From a virus: DNA of 64,000 nt. The notes under the pieces are model-generated. The model saw only the letters and a program-made list of their open reading frames with translations, did not search any database and was not told the DNA's origin. Shown here one piece after another: positions 21,555 through 29,175 of the stretch. The stretch spans positions 31,771-95,770 of the IMG/VR virus record IMGVR_UViG_3300035694_000001; one strand, written 5' to 3'. Position numbers and translations under genes: made by a program. Every line of letters starts with the position of its first letter. Position 1 is the stretch's first letter.

Positions 21555-21757
21555 GCCTCTTCGAGCCTCAGCCTGCAACTCTGAGCCCTGACCCGCGAAA
21601 AGTGGCTATCGCTGAGCTGCGAGCTTTAGCCACATACCTACGGCAGCGTGCAGCGCAGGCAGTCAGTGTGCCTACCTCTGTGGCCTTCCAAATCAGTGCT
21701 GACCGCGCTGAAGAGCGCGCCGAGGCACTAGAGCAAGGTGCCCAACTCCACATCTAG
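21551..21757 (+). CDS. 68-residue helical protein
   Basis: The product is mostly helix (VAIAELRALATYLRQRAAQA and ISADRAEERAEALEQG). It could form a coiled coil. It ends the operon that began at 16504; an intergenic gap follows. Confidence 0.6.
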   Translation: MSLFEPQPATLSPDPRKVAIAELRALATYLRQRAAQAVSVPTSVAFQISADRAEERAEALEQGAQLHI

Positions 21758-21847
21758 CCCTCACCCGTTCGGAGTATTGCTGTCTAGCTAGGCAGGCACT
21801 ACTGTCGAGCTAGACAGGTTGAAAGAAACAAAATCCGAGGAGTCGGA

Positions 21848-21979
21848 ATGAACGCGCAGGACTACGACAGGCAAATGATTGAGAGGCTTCGAGAAGAGGC
21901 CGACGACAGCGGCCATTGTCAGGAATTCCGTAACCAGTGCCGGACTGAGGCTGACAAGCTCGAAGGAGAACTGCAATGA
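21848..21979 (+). CDS. 43-residue acidic helical protein
   Basis: ATG 21848 has CGAGGAG upstream. The product is a charged helix (DRQMIERLREEADDSG) with Cys residues. Its TGA overlaps the next ATG. The function is unknown. Confidence 0.55.
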   Translation: MNAQDYDRQMIERLREEADDSGHCQEFRNQCRTEADKLEGELQ

Positions 21980-22242
21980 CCACCACAGAGCCCCGTCGCC
22001 GGTCCCACAAGATCTGGCACTTGATCCGCAAAGATGACTACGGTTATGGCACCCACACTGAGTTTGTGATCGTTGCCGAGACTGAGCAGGCCGCGCGCTT
22101 CGCTGCGAGCGACACCGCACGGCAGTCAGACCGGCATGTGTGGCTTGACCCGCGTATCTCGCACGTCGAGCTGCTGGGCAAAACCGATGCCGGTGCCTAC
22201 GATAAGCCGACCGTGATTGTAGCGGTTTATCGTGGCGAGTGA
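21976..22242 (+). CDS. 88-residue orphan protein
   Basis: The product has a basic N-terminus and a beta-alpha-beta pattern (HTEFVIVAETEQAARFAASD). It resembles small phage proteins that precede nucleases, but no family is assigned. Confidence 0.6.
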   Translation: MTTTEPRRRSHKIWHLIRKDDYGYGTHTEFVIVAETEQAARFAASDTARQSDRHVWLDPRISHVELLGKTDAGAYDKPTVIVAVYRGE

Positions 22243-22411
22243 TGTGCACAGTCTTGAGCCCGGCCATTACCGAGTTCTGCATAATGGCCGGCTCATAGGC
22301 ATTATCAATGTGCAAGGGATTTGGTCGGATGGCTGCGATCTCCGAGATTTGCTTAAAAAGCGTGAAATTAAAAAGGGCGACATACTCGAATACAAGGCGG
22401 TGAAGCTGTGA
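22232..22411 (+). CDS. 59-residue orphan protein
   Basis: A GTG inside the previous gene opens a frame with a compact beta-rich start (GHYRVLHNGRLIGIINVQG) and a basic helix (LRDLLKKREIKKGD). It ends overlapping the next GTG. It falls below the usual length cut-off. Confidence 0.55.
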   Translation: MASDVHSLEPGHYRVLHNGRLIGIINVQGIWSDGCDLRDLLKKREIKKGDILEYKAVKL

Positions 22412-22572
22412 CTGACGCCGAGCGGCTGCGAGAAATCAATACCACAATAAGTGAAGGCCTAGCTGTCTTGTTGTCGGAGACAGAAATTATCTGGCTTATT
22501 CAGAGAGTCGAGCAGCTCGAAAAAGAAAATCAGAGCTTGCGAGACGCGCTAGATGTGTGGAGTAAAAAATGA
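22408..22572 (+). CDS. 54-residue coiled-coil protein
   Basis: The GTG start overlaps the upstream stop. The product ends in a clear heptad helix (IQRVEQLEKENQSLRDALD). Its stop overlaps the endonuclease VII start by ATGA. Confidence 0.55.
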   Translation: MTDAERLREINTTISEGLAVLLSETEIIWLIQRVEQLEKENQSLRDALDVWSKK

Positions 22573-23147
22573 CGGATGCTGGCAGCTTAGCACTGAGAGG
22601 GTGCACGGGGTGCTGCCGAAACCTTCCACTAACCGCGTTTAGTAAGCACGCTAATAAGCGAGATGGTTTGCAGCCTCGGTGCAAATCTTGTGTGAAAGAA
22701 TACTATGACACTTTCGTGCCCGCAGATGTGCTAACTAGTACTAAGAAATGCACCACATGCAAACAATATCGACCTAAAAAAGATTTTAGTCCACATAAAG
22801 GCAGGCGCGACGGGCTGCAGTCTATATGTTGCGTCTGTAGACGAGATCAAGAAAACTTGCGGCGCCGAAACGGCAAGGCTCACATAACTTGGATCAAAAC
22901 TAAATATGGACTCAGTCTGCAAGCGTATGAACTATTAGTTCAGCAGCAACAAGGAGTGTGCGCTATATGCGGGCAGCTTTGTGTTTTAGGTCGATTATGT
23001 GTTGATCATAACCACACCACGCACAAAGTTAGGGGACTTCTCTGTAATTCGTGCAACACAGGATTAGGTTATTTCAAAGATAATCCCCAACTGCTAGAAG
23101 CTGCTGCACAGTATTTACACAACTCCGCTTTGCCAGTTGGCTTTTAG
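22569..23147 (+). CDS. Recombination endonuclease VII-like protein
   Basis: The 192-residue product has an N-terminal half with two zinc-knuckle repeats (CTGCCRNL...CKSC and CTTCKQ...CCVCRR). The C-terminal endonuclease VII core reads CAICGQ, LCVDHNHTTHKVRG and LLCNSCNTGLGYF. T4 endonuclease VII resolves branched DNA; many actinophage versions act as homing enzymes. The gene is AT-richer than its neighbours. Two further copies lie at 29657-30175 and 60719-61348. Confidence 0.9.
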   Translation: MTDAGSLALRGCTGCCRNLPLTAFSKHANKRDGLQPRCKSCVKEYYDTFVPADVLTSTKKCTTCKQYRPKKDFSPHKGRRDGLQSICCVCRRDQENLRRRNGKAHITWIKTKYGLSLQAYELLVQQQQGVCAICGQLCVLGRLCVDHNHTTHKVRGLLCNSCNTGLGYFKDNPQLLEAAAQYLHNSALPVGF

Positions 23148-23161
23148 GAAAGGAGATAGTG

Positions 23162-23293
23162 ATGTGCGATCACGCGGCGCGTGGCACGGAGTTGATAGTC
23201 GCCATGGAACAAGTGACCAAGGAGTTTGAAAATGACCCGCTGGATGCCGACTACCAGTATGATTTGGAACGTGAGCGCCATGCGAATGGTTAA
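23162..23293 (+). CDS. 43-residue acidic protein
   Basis: AAAGGAGATAGTG precedes the ATG. The product is acidic and helical (MEQVTKEFENDPLDADYQYD). Its stop overlaps the next start. No family is recognised. Confidence 0.55.
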   Translation: MCDHAARGTELIVAMEQVTKEFENDPLDADYQYDLERERHANG

Positions 23294-23462
23294 ACGCGGA
23301 CGGCCCGATTACGCAGCCGAGCGGGATACACATGCGAGCACAGCGGTCCTGAATTTGCAAGCCGGTGATAGCTCAGCCGCTACTGCGGCGGCCTTGCTGG
23401 CTCTCGAAGCCCAGTTCGGTCGAATCGCTGATGCGCAGCTAGCGAAAGAAGATCACATCTGA
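23286..23462 (+). CDS. 58-residue helical protein
   Basis: From ATG 23286 (or 23280) the product is MVKRGRPDYAAERD followed by an alanine-rich helix. The start overlaps the preceding stop. The basic GRP opening could contact DNA. The function is unknown. Confidence 0.55.
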   Translation: MVKRGRPDYAAERDTHASTAVLNLQAGDSSAATAAALLALEAQFGRIADAQLAKEDHI

Positions 23463-23728
23463 TGCCCGAACGTCCAGCCGCTGAGTTGGCGCACCTGGCG
23501 GATATGGCTAGGAGGCTCAGCACATCGCTCGTGTACTACCAACATGCGCTGATTGCGGCCAGGCAAGCTGGGGCTACCTGGCCTCAGATGGCCGAGGTGC
23601 TTGGAACGTCCGAGGGTGGCGTGCGGTGGCGCCATAAGGCAGCTAGGGACGGTGGAGAGGTGCATCTGCGTCTCTGGCCGGCCAACGAACCTCAGATACC
23701 GGCTCCACGAAGTGAGGAGATGTCATGA
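23462..23728 (+). CDS. Small HTH DNA-binding protein
   Basis: The 88-residue product contains a helix-turn-helix of sigma region 4 type (AARQAGATWPQMAEVLGTSE). It is probably a small regulator. It is coupled to both neighbours by overlaps. Confidence 0.65.
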   Translation: MPERPAAELAHLADMARRLSTSLVYYQHALIAARQAGATWPQMAEVLGTSEGGVRWRHKAARDGGEVHLRLWPANEPQIPAPRSEEMS

Positions 23729-24090
23729 ACGAGACCATCAAAGAAGAGTGGAAGAAGAATCTCAAATCTGGAAAGTTTGCCCAAGGCAGCGGGCAGCTTC
23801 GCGCATGGAGCGAAGAGGATAACTGTTGGAAGTATTGCTGCCTCGGCGTGCTGTGTGAGATGTCCGGGCTTGGTGAGTGGGTAGAAGTAGTAGTGGACGA
23901 CGAAGAGCGTTACTCTACTTATTACCTTAACAACAAATATTACTTGCCCTGTGAGGTGGCCGAGTGGGCTGGTATCGATCCCAGTAACGATGAAGACACA
24001 GACGTACAACAGCGTTTAGGAACTGCGAATGACGAAGGCAATACTTTTACCGTGATAGCCGATCAAATCGGCACGACTTGGGATTTGTGA
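23725..24090 (+). CDS. Conserved phage protein of unknown function
   Basis: The 121-residue product has a pattern I know from phages of many hosts: a basic start, KYCCLGVLCEMSGLGEW, LPCEVAEWAGID, and a C-terminal ANDEGNTFTVIADQI. The function is not established. The DNA is locally AT-rich. Confidence 0.75.
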   Translation: MNETIKEEWKKNLKSGKFAQGSGQLRAWSEEDNCWKYCCLGVLCEMSGLGEWVEVVVDDEERYSTYYLNNKYYLPCEVAEWAGIDPSNDEDTDVQQRLGTANDEGNTFTVIADQIGTTWDL

Positions 24091-24094
24091 TAAT

Positions 24095-24367
24095 ATGCCT
24101 GAGTCACTGAGTGCTTGCAGCATCAAACTGTGCTTGTCGTGCGAGCTGGTGTTCAATGAAATTACGGCTGGTATCACACTTGTTTTAGCTCCACTTCCTA
24201 ATGTAGTGATGCAAGGTGCCCACAAACACCTTAAAGTGCATAAAGGAGATAATACTAATACCCCTTTCCCTCGGTGCAAACGTAATGGTCGAGGGTGGAA
24301 TGGCCCAAATTTTGTGCCCACGAAGCAACTTGTAAATTGCCGCCGTTGTTTGGTTTGTGATGACTAG
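24095..24367 (+). CDS. Cys-containing orphan protein
   Basis: The 90-residue product has CLSCELVF near the start and CRRCLVCDD at the end, which could form a zinc site across the chain. It is basic in the middle. No family is recognised. Confidence 0.55.
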   Translation: MPESLSACSIKLCLSCELVFNEITAGITLVLAPLPNVVMQGAHKHLKVHKGDNTNTPFPRCKRNGRGWNGPNFVPTKQLVNCRRCLVCDD

Positions 24368-24453
24368 CCGGCTGCTAATCACTGGCTCACGATGGTGAGC
24401 CTCAGAAGCAAGGCATCCCAGTATCACCTTTTGAGAAACGGAGTTGAAGAGCA

Positions 24454-24570
24454 ATGACGTTAGCTGAGCTAGGTTACCGGCTGGAAGCAAGGATGCCGGG
24501 ATGGATGACTTCGGTGCGGTGTCTCACTTTTATTGTTGCGGCTATGATTCTTCTGGTGCAGGGGCTTTGA
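24454..24570 (+). CDS. 38-residue membrane protein
   Basis: The frame encodes a short amphipathic start and one membrane helix (CLTFIVAAMILLVQGL). A GGAG site lies upstream. It ends 3 bases before the next gene. Confidence 0.45.
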   Translation: MTLAELGYRLEARMPGWMTSVRCLTFIVAAMILLVQGL

Positions 24571-24573
24571 GGC

Positions 24574-24762
24574 ATGGCAACTATGCGTGTACCCCTACAC
24601 ATCCTTGGCGCTGTGCACCCGAGGCCTGGCATTGGGTGGGAGTGGACCTGCAACTACAAAGAGTGCAACGGTCATGGATTTAGGATAGACCGAGAGAAAA
24701 GCTACGCTGCTATCAGCACGCACTGGCGAGAGCGGCACAGAGCTTTGGACGATAGGCGATGA
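24574..24762 (+). CDS. Single zinc finger-like protein
   Basis: The 62-residue product has TCNYKECNGHG followed by THWRERHRA, a C2H2-like spacing. It overlaps the DUF4031 gene. Zinc binding is inferred. Confidence 0.6.
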   Translation: MATMRVPLHILGAVHPRPGIGWEWTCNYKECNGHGFRIDREKSYAAISTHWRERHRALDDRR

Positions 24763-25229
24763 TTTATGTGGATGATGTCGGCATACCGGCGAAGGTGTGG
24801 AATAAGCGTACGGGCCGTTATGTCGAATCGCGTTGGTTCCACTTGATCTCAGACCAGATCGACACAGCCGAGCTACATGCATTCGCCGCGCGCCTCGGCT
24901 TGCACCGCTCCTACTTCCAAGAAGGATCCGATCTCAGCGGTCAGGTTCTAGAACCTTGGCATGATCATTATGACGTGACGGTTGGTAAGCGCAAGCAAGC
25001 TCTTGGTCTTGGTGCCCAATCGGTCTCCTGGCACGAACTGGCCGAGATCACAACCGCTAAGGGAGAGGAATGTCACGCGCGCCATAGCGTCGATCTGAGC
25101 GGCTATCTGTGCCCCGCGTGTGTGCACCTTCTTGGAGAGCACGAGCACAGTTTTGAGCCCGCCCCTCAACCGAGTTATGAAGTTTGGGCTTGTCAACACC
25201 CGACATGCGACTGTGTGATGGAGCGATGA
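24759..25229 (+). CDS. DUF4031-like protein with C-terminal zinc motifs
   Basis: Residues 1-90 match DUF4031: MIYVDDVGIPA, SRWFHLISDQIDTAELHAFA, then HYDVT and the KRKQALGLGA helix. The function of DUF4031 is unknown. Residues 100-156 add Cys/His motifs (CPACVHLLGEHEH, CQHPTCDC) that may bind zinc. It is a common accessory gene in actinobacteria and their phages. Confidence 0.8.
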   Translation: MIYVDDVGIPAKVWNKRTGRYVESRWFHLISDQIDTAELHAFAARLGLHRSYFQEGSDLSGQVLEPWHDHYDVTVGKRKQALGLGAQSVSWHELAEITTAKGEECHARHSVDLSGYLCPACVHLLGEHEHSFEPAPQPSYEVWACQHPTCDCVMER

Positions 25230-25486
25230 TGATGAAACAACCTATTACCGTGGGCGGTATTTACTTACACTATAAGGGTGATCGTTACATTGTCTTGTAC
25301 GCCGCGCAAGACTCGGAAAACTCGGATAACCGTGGATACCTAGTGATTTACATGTCGCTTGATGGCCCGCAAACGGGGCAAATCAATGTGAGGAGTTTAT
25401 CTGAGTTTAGAGAAGACGTCGAGATGCCCGGAGGCGGTAAAACACCTAGATTTAAATACCTACGGACAGCACCAAGGGACCGCTGA
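25226..25486 (+). CDS. DUF1653-like protein
   Basis: The product (about 85 residues) has the DUF1653 pattern: GGIYLHYKGDRYIVLYAAQ, then VRSLSEF and TPRFKYL. DUF1653 is a small SH3-like domain of unknown function. Three consecutive ATG codons at 25226, 25229 and 25232 leave the exact start open. Confidence 0.8.
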   Translation: MMMKQPITVGGIYLHYKGDRYIVLYAAQDSENSDNRGYLVIYMSLDGPQTGQINVRSLSEFREDVEMPGGGKTPRFKYLRTAPRDR

Positions 25487-25959
25487 TGACTACGCTACAA
25501 GAAGCTCAAACTTGGCTCGGTGAGCAGTTGCGAGATAAGGGCACCACATGCCCATGTTGCGGCCAGATGGCCAAGGTTTACAAGCGCAAACTCAACGCCA
25601 ACATGGCGCGCTCGTTGCTAGTCGGCTACCGGGAGGCTGGGCTAGATTGGTTCCACGCCCCCTCGGTTGTTAAAGATCGAGGCGAGATGGCCAAGCTGCG
25701 GTACTGGAAGCTGGTAGAGGAAGAGCAGGCACTGCGGCCGGATGGTGGCCGAGCGGGCTGCTGGCGGGTCACCTCGGCTGGGCAGATGTTTGCCCTCGGT
25801 CAGACAGTGGTCCCTGCACACGCGCTGGTCTATGACAGCCGGCTAGTTCGGCTGGACGAGTCGAGCGGCAAGATCAGTATCTATGATGCCTTGGGTGCTA
25901 AATTCAACTACCAGGAGCTGATGCGTGCCAAATTGCCGGCGTTTACTGTGGGTACGTAG
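25486..25959 (+). CDS. Conserved phage protein with zinc motif
   Basis: The 157-residue product has CPCCGQ near residue 23, then KLNANMARSLLVGYREAG and a wing-like LRYWKL. This combination looks like a winged-helix protein with a structural zinc and is seen in many phages without known function. It ends the plus operon. Confidence 0.7.
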   Translation: MTTLQEAQTWLGEQLRDKGTTCPCCGQMAKVYKRKLNANMARSLLVGYREAGLDWFHAPSVVKDRGEMAKLRYWKLVEEEQALRPDGGRAGCWRVTSAGQMFALGQTVVPAHALVYDSRLVRLDESSGKISIYDALGAKFNYQELMRAKLPAFTVGT

Positions 25960-26043
25960 CTCCCAGGAAACTCCCAGCTAACGAACACAACCCCCCTCAG
26001 CGATACAGCGTCTACAGGATGCACATCAACATGAGGAGGAGTT

Positions 26044-26295
26044 TTGATCAGAACACTTGCCGCGACGCTAGCGGTTGGCGCCTTGACGCTGGCTGGCGCG
26101 GCACCGGCCTTGGCTGACACGGCCGCGACGCAGGCTAGCGCTGCGCAGCCTTACCGTGGGGATTTCTGCGACAACGAGCGCAACCAGTGGGCCCCACAGT
26201 GCCGTAGCCACGACAGCTGGCGCTGGAACAGGCAACACAACCGCTGGGACCACTGGCGCTTCAACGACCGTGACCGTCGTTGGCACCAGAGGTAA
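26044..26295 (+). CDS. Secreted small basic protein
   Basis: The 83-residue product starts at TTG with GAGGAGG upstream. It has a Sec signal peptide ending in PALADT, and a mature part rich in Trp, Asn, Arg and His (RWNRQHNRWDHWRF) with two Cys. It would be released outside the cell. The function is unknown; such proteins suggest modification of the host surface or medium. Confidence 0.65.
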   Translation: MIRTLAATLAVGALTLAGAAPALADTAATQASAAQPYRGDFCDNERNQWAPQCRSHDSWRWNRQHNRWDHWRFNDRDRRWHQR

Positions 26296-26311
26296 GATCT
26301 TCAGCATAGAA

Positions 26312-26349
26312 AAGCGGGGCCTCTGAACTACCTACCAGGGGCCCCGCTT
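26312..26349. terminator. Hairpin terminator between converging genes
   Basis: A 10-bp stem (AAGCGGGGCC with GGCCCCGCTT) is followed by CTTGTGT. It serves the plus gene ending at 26295 and the minus gene ending at 26357. Confidence 0.85.
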
Positions 26350-26356
26350 CTTGTGT

Positions 26357-26500
26357 CTAGCTGCAGGCGAGGACGTCGCCGGTCTCCCGGCAGCTCGGCG
26401 GGTTGGGGCAAAAACCTGGGGTGCTGCCGCACGCGAGAGCTGGCACCTCGGCACTGAAAAGCAGCACGAGCACAAAGACGCCGGACGCAGCGGTGATCAT
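26357..26500 (-). CDS. 47-residue secreted Cys-rich peptide
   Basis: The product has a signal peptide-like helix (SGVFVLVLLFSAEVPALA) and a mature part with four Cys (ACGSTPGFC, SCRETG, LACS), which may form two disulfides. It is a candidate exported peptide. The ribosome site is weak (AGGATC). Confidence 0.5.
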   Translation of the reverse strand: MITAASGVFVLVLLFSAEVPALACGSTPGFCPNPPSCRETGDVLACS

Positions 26501-26511
26501 GGTACGTGATC

Positions 26512-27183
26512 CTACGGGGTAGAGGTCGGCGGTGGCGCGGTTTTCTTGGTCTTCCTGGGGCCTGTGGCCTTCGCCTTGGGCGCGGCGGCGCTGCCCTGAG
26601 GTTTGGCCCCTGGGTGCCGCCAGCATTTCTCTCCGGCCGTGCCTACCGGGTTGTTGCACGGGGTGCCATCATCCGTGGGAGCCCCGCACTTGTGGCCTCC
26701 GCTGCCCTTGGGAGGGTTGCCGGCGGCGCGCGGCTTCCGGGGCGTCTTCGGAGGCTTAGCTGGCGGGTTGGGGTCACCGAAGAACCACGCTGTGCCGGCG
26801 GAGATCCCCTCGGCGACGAAGAACATCTCAGCAGCCGCACTCCAGCTCGCAAACTCCACAGCAGCGGCCGTGAGCACCGTAGCCGCCACAACGACCGTGA
26901 AGAAGCCGAAGAGCATGCCTCGGCGCGGCGGCCGGCGCCGTACCCGGCGAGCTTGGGGCCTAGCCCCAACGTTGAAGACGCCAGCGCGCCGGCCTATTCG
27001 AGAAGACGGGCGGCGCGGCGGCGCTGTGTGCACAGCTACGAGCGGTCGCTTCGGCCGTGCCTGCCGGGCTGCCCGACGTGCCCGGATGTTGTCGCTGATG
27101 TGCTGGCCCAGCTTCGGCCTCGGTACTTCGCCCGTAAATCCTACGGGCGGGGGCGGTGCAGCTTGTTTCGACGCCTTAGCCAT
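26512..27183 (-). CDS. Membrane protein with basic N-terminus and C-terminal zinc motif
   Basis: The 223-residue product is very basic and Pro/Arg-rich in residues 1-88, then has one membrane helix (MLFGFFTVVVAATVLTAAAV). It ends with a zinc motif (KCGAPTDDGTPCNNPVG, EKCWRHPGA) and a Lys/Pro tail. The GxPC-x-N...CWxHP motif is widespread in actinobacterial mobile DNA. The basic segment could bind DNA at the membrane. Start ATG 27183 is preferred over 27231 for its CAGGACGG site. Confidence 0.65.
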   Translation of the reverse strand: MAKASKQAAPPPPVGFTGEVPRPKLGQHISDNIRARRAARQARPKRPLVAVHTAPPRRPSSRIGRRAGVFNVGARPQARRVRRRPPRRGMLFGFFTVVVAATVLTAAAVEFASWSAAAEMFFVAEGISAGTAWFFGDPNPPAKPPKTPRKPRAAGNPPKGSGGHKCGAPTDDGTPCNNPVGTAGEKCWRHPGAKPQGSAAAPKAKATGPRKTKKTAPPPTSTP

Positions 27184-27336
27184 GGTTTCCGTCCTGACAC
27201 TGCGGGTTGGTGTCCGGTTACTATGGATCACCTGTGTTTGATGTGTTACACGTCTGTGAGCTGCGTAAAGGCCAGCAATAGCCGGGCCATGCTAGCCTCC
27301 CTCCACCCGGACACTGTGTAAGGTGTCAGGGTACCA

Positions 27337-27352
27337 GTTGCGGTTTCGCAAT
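27337..27352. promoter_or_regulatory. Operator-like inverted repeat
   Basis: GTTGCGGTTTCGCAAT is a GTTGC-N6-GCAAY repeat, 22 bases before the HTH gene at 27375 and in the divergent gap to 26512-27183. It is the same motif as at 12886, 51168 and 57305. Confidence 0.5.
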
Positions 27353-27374
27353 CACAACGGAGCAAGGGAGGATC

Positions 27375-27887
27375 GTGTCCGTAGACCCGCGTCAGCTTGT
27401 TGAGCTGCTGTGTGTCGACATGAGCGAGACCGAGCGAGCCAAACAGCTGGGAGTAGCTCGGTCCTCGTACTACGGCGCGCTAGAGCGACTCATCCGAGAT
27501 GGGATCTTGAAAAGCCGCACGATGTTGGCCGGGGGGATGACCTGCACAGGCGCGCATCCGCGATCTAAAAATTCACCCACCAGGCACGCTCCGGTGCTGC
27601 ATGTGTCGTGGCTGGCAGGACTCGGCCGCTGGTCAGTGCAAGGTGCGTTGCTCGACGCATGGGACAAGGAATCCAAAAGTGAAGCTGTGGTTATTATTCG
27701 GTGGGCAGGTAAAACATTGGACATTTATTCATTTGTTGTGGTGCCCCCGACGCGATGGTCTACGAAAGATACTAATCGATACATTGGCAGCCGCTGGTTA
27801 CTGACCAGAACAGCTCTCGAAGAATTAACGATCGCTATTGCTAGGGTGCTCGACGCTGAGGCTGTGCTTATACCGGAGGGCTGGTGA
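27375..27887 (+). CDS. HTH regulator, unrecognised family
   Basis: The 170-residue product has an N-terminal helix-turn-helix (SETERAKQLGVARSSYYGAL, then RLIRDGIL). The C-terminal alpha/beta domain contains HVSWLAGLGRWSVQ and TLDIYSFVVVPPTRW. It starts at GTG with GGGAGG upstream, next to an operator-like repeat, so it may be autoregulated. A candidate regulator of the GTTGC operators. Confidence 0.65.
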   Translation: MSVDPRQLVELLCVDMSETERAKQLGVARSSYYGALERLIRDGILKSRTMLAGGMTCTGAHPRSKNSPTRHAPVLHVSWLAGLGRWSVQGALLDAWDKESKSEAVVIIRWAGKTLDIYSFVVVPPTRWSTKDTNRYIGSRWLLTRTALEELTIAIARVLDAEAVLIPEGW

Positions 27888-27973
27888 TGTACCGGGTTTT
27901 TAAGTATTGCGTGGGGCTATCTATTGTCGCTGTTTTACTAATTGTTTTTCTCATCATTGCGGTAGGAATCTAG
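27887..27973 (+). CDS. 28-residue membrane peptide
   Basis: The ATG overlaps the upstream stop (TGATG). The product is one membrane helix (GLSIVAVLLIVFLIIAVGI) with a basic start. Coupling and composition support it. Confidence 0.5.
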   Translation: MYRVFKYCVGLSIVAVLLIVFLIIAVGI

Positions 27974-27988
27974 ACTAGGAGGATTAGT

Positions 27989-28327
27989 ATGTCCGATTCA
28001 TCGAATCTACTAGACTTCATCTCTGACGAACCGCCGGCTCAGATCGACATCATCGAGCTGGCCGTGCAAGCACTGGCCGAGGCGATGGCGTGGCGGGTAG
28101 ACCCACTGAACATCCCCGCGCCGACTGCTGACATGACCCAGCGTGCGACGGATATTGTCTCGGCGGTGACCGACCTGGGCGGCCGGAAGTTCGTTGTGCT
28201 TGTGTGCGGCTCTGAGGCAGACGCCAAGCGCCTCGCCGTGGCATGCGGTAAGAACGGTGACCACATCGGCGAGGCGCTGCGCGTGCTTGATCTGCTGGCC
28301 GAGACGGAAGAGGCCCTGCCTAACTAG
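27989..28327 (+). CDS. 112-residue orphan protein
   Basis: ATG 27989 has TAGGAGG upstream. The product is acidic and helical with a central strand (RKFVVLVCGSEADAKRLAVA). Its last codons and stop lie inside a terminator hairpin. The function is unknown. Confidence 0.65.
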   Translation: MSDSSNLLDFISDEPPAQIDIIELAVQALAEAMAWRVDPLNIPAPTADMTQRATDIVSAVTDLGGRKFVVLVCGSEADAKRLAVACGKNGDHIGEALRVLDLLAETEEALPN

Positions 28328-28341
28328 CAGACAGGGCCTCT
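28309..28341. terminator. Terminator overlapping the stop codon
   Basis: AGAGGCCCTG (28309-28318) pairs with CAGGGCCTCT (28332-28341); the TAG at 28325-28327 is in the loop. It separates the plus gene from the minus gene ending at 28356. Confidence 0.8.
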
Positions 28342-28355
28342 ATGCAAAATAGGGG

Positions 28356-28496
28356 TTACTGACCGCCGGCAAGAAAATAGCCCGAATTCATGGCAAGAAA
28401 ACCAAGGGAGCCAGCAAGGAAAGTGACCAGGATAATTCTGGTGAGCAGGGGTATCGAACGCAGTCCATCTTCAAGCCACTGCAAAAAATCTTCCAT
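28356..28496 (-). CDS. 46-residue single-span membrane protein
   Basis: The product has an acidic amphipathic start (MEDFLQWLEDGLRS) and one membrane helix (RIILVTFLAGSLGFLAM). The ATG overlaps the MazG-like stop (TAATG). The function is unknown. Confidence 0.55.
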   Translation of the reverse strand: MEDFLQWLEDGLRSIPLLTRIILVTFLAGSLGFLAMNSGYFLAGGQ

Positions 28497-28993
28497 TACT
28501 TTACCGCCTTGGTCATGTCGGCTTCCTGGTAAGTAAGTGGCTTAAGAATTTTACCATCGGCTCGTGCGATGCATGAGCCATCTAGCAAAATTTTCGTCAT
28601 ATTCGACCGATGCACCTCTCTAAAAGCAGTATCTGTGTTTATTTCTGGTCGCGCGGCAGCTCCCACAATCACGTACATCAAATCGGCTGATTCTTTGGCC
28701 ATAGGCTTGGCATCGCCTGTGTCTACGAAATGCTGCAAGGCTTCGCACCACTCGGTATATTCTTCTTCAGCGAGCTTCCAGCGAAGCTCAGCCCACTCTT
28801 CAAGAGGTAAATGATCCCCGCCGGTTGCTTCACTCCACTCTTGTAACATCCCCGTATAGCTGGGCCGCAGAGCCTCGTAGGCGGTGAGGATCTCGGCTAG
28901 TGCAAAAGCTGCAGCCCCTGGGTGGTCGTATAATTTGCCTGCATGGCGGTCGAGGATCTCTAGTAGCTCAGCTGGTACGTCTTCAATCTTCAT
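28496..28993 (-). CDS. MazG-like nucleotide pyrophosphohydrolase
   Basis: The 165-residue product fits the all-alpha NTP pyrophosphohydrolase fold: KLAEEEYTEWCEAL supplies the metal-binding ExxE pair and KESADLMYVIVGAA the ExxD pair. A C-terminal REVHRSNMTKI helix follows, as in phage MazG-like proteins. Such enzymes hydrolyse NTPs or dNTPs to monophosphates and may clear modified nucleotides or (p)ppGpp precursors. ATG 28993 overlaps the upstream stop. Confidence 0.8.
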   Translation of the reverse strand: MKIEDVPAELLEILDRHAGKLYDHPGAAAFALAEILTAYEALRPSYTGMLQEWSEATGGDHLPLEEWAELRWKLAEEEYTEWCEALQHFVDTGDAKPMAKESADLMYVIVGAAARPEINTDTAFREVHRSNMTKILLDGSCIARADGKILKPLTYQEADMTKAVK

Positions 28994-29175
28994 GTCGCGA
29001 TGGTCCTTTCCGGGCACATATGCCCCTCGGTTGCTTCGATGTGATGGCAAGTTGCGCATCGGATCCACAGACCGCATTCAACACATTGCCGAAAATAGCT
29101 GGCGCCGACCATGTGGATCCACGTCATGTTTTCCGCTCGGCAATTGTAACAGTACCGTTTCTCGGAGGCTAGCAT
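28990..29175 (-). CDS. Double zinc ribbon-like protein
   Basis: The 61-residue product carries CYNCRAEN, CVECGLW, CATCHHIE and a final Cys: about eight metal ligands in two interleaved pairs. It lies between the sigma factor and the MazG-like gene. A transcription-related role is possible. Confidence 0.65.
   Translation of the reverse strand: MLASEKRYCYNCRAENMTWIHMVGASYFRQCVECGLWIRCATCHHIEATEGHMCPERTIAT

Noticed and set aside
26506-27321. 271-residue plus-strand frame
   Set aside because: It is antisense to the membrane protein gene at 26512-27183, whose domains are coherent; the plus frame is an Arg-rich shadow.
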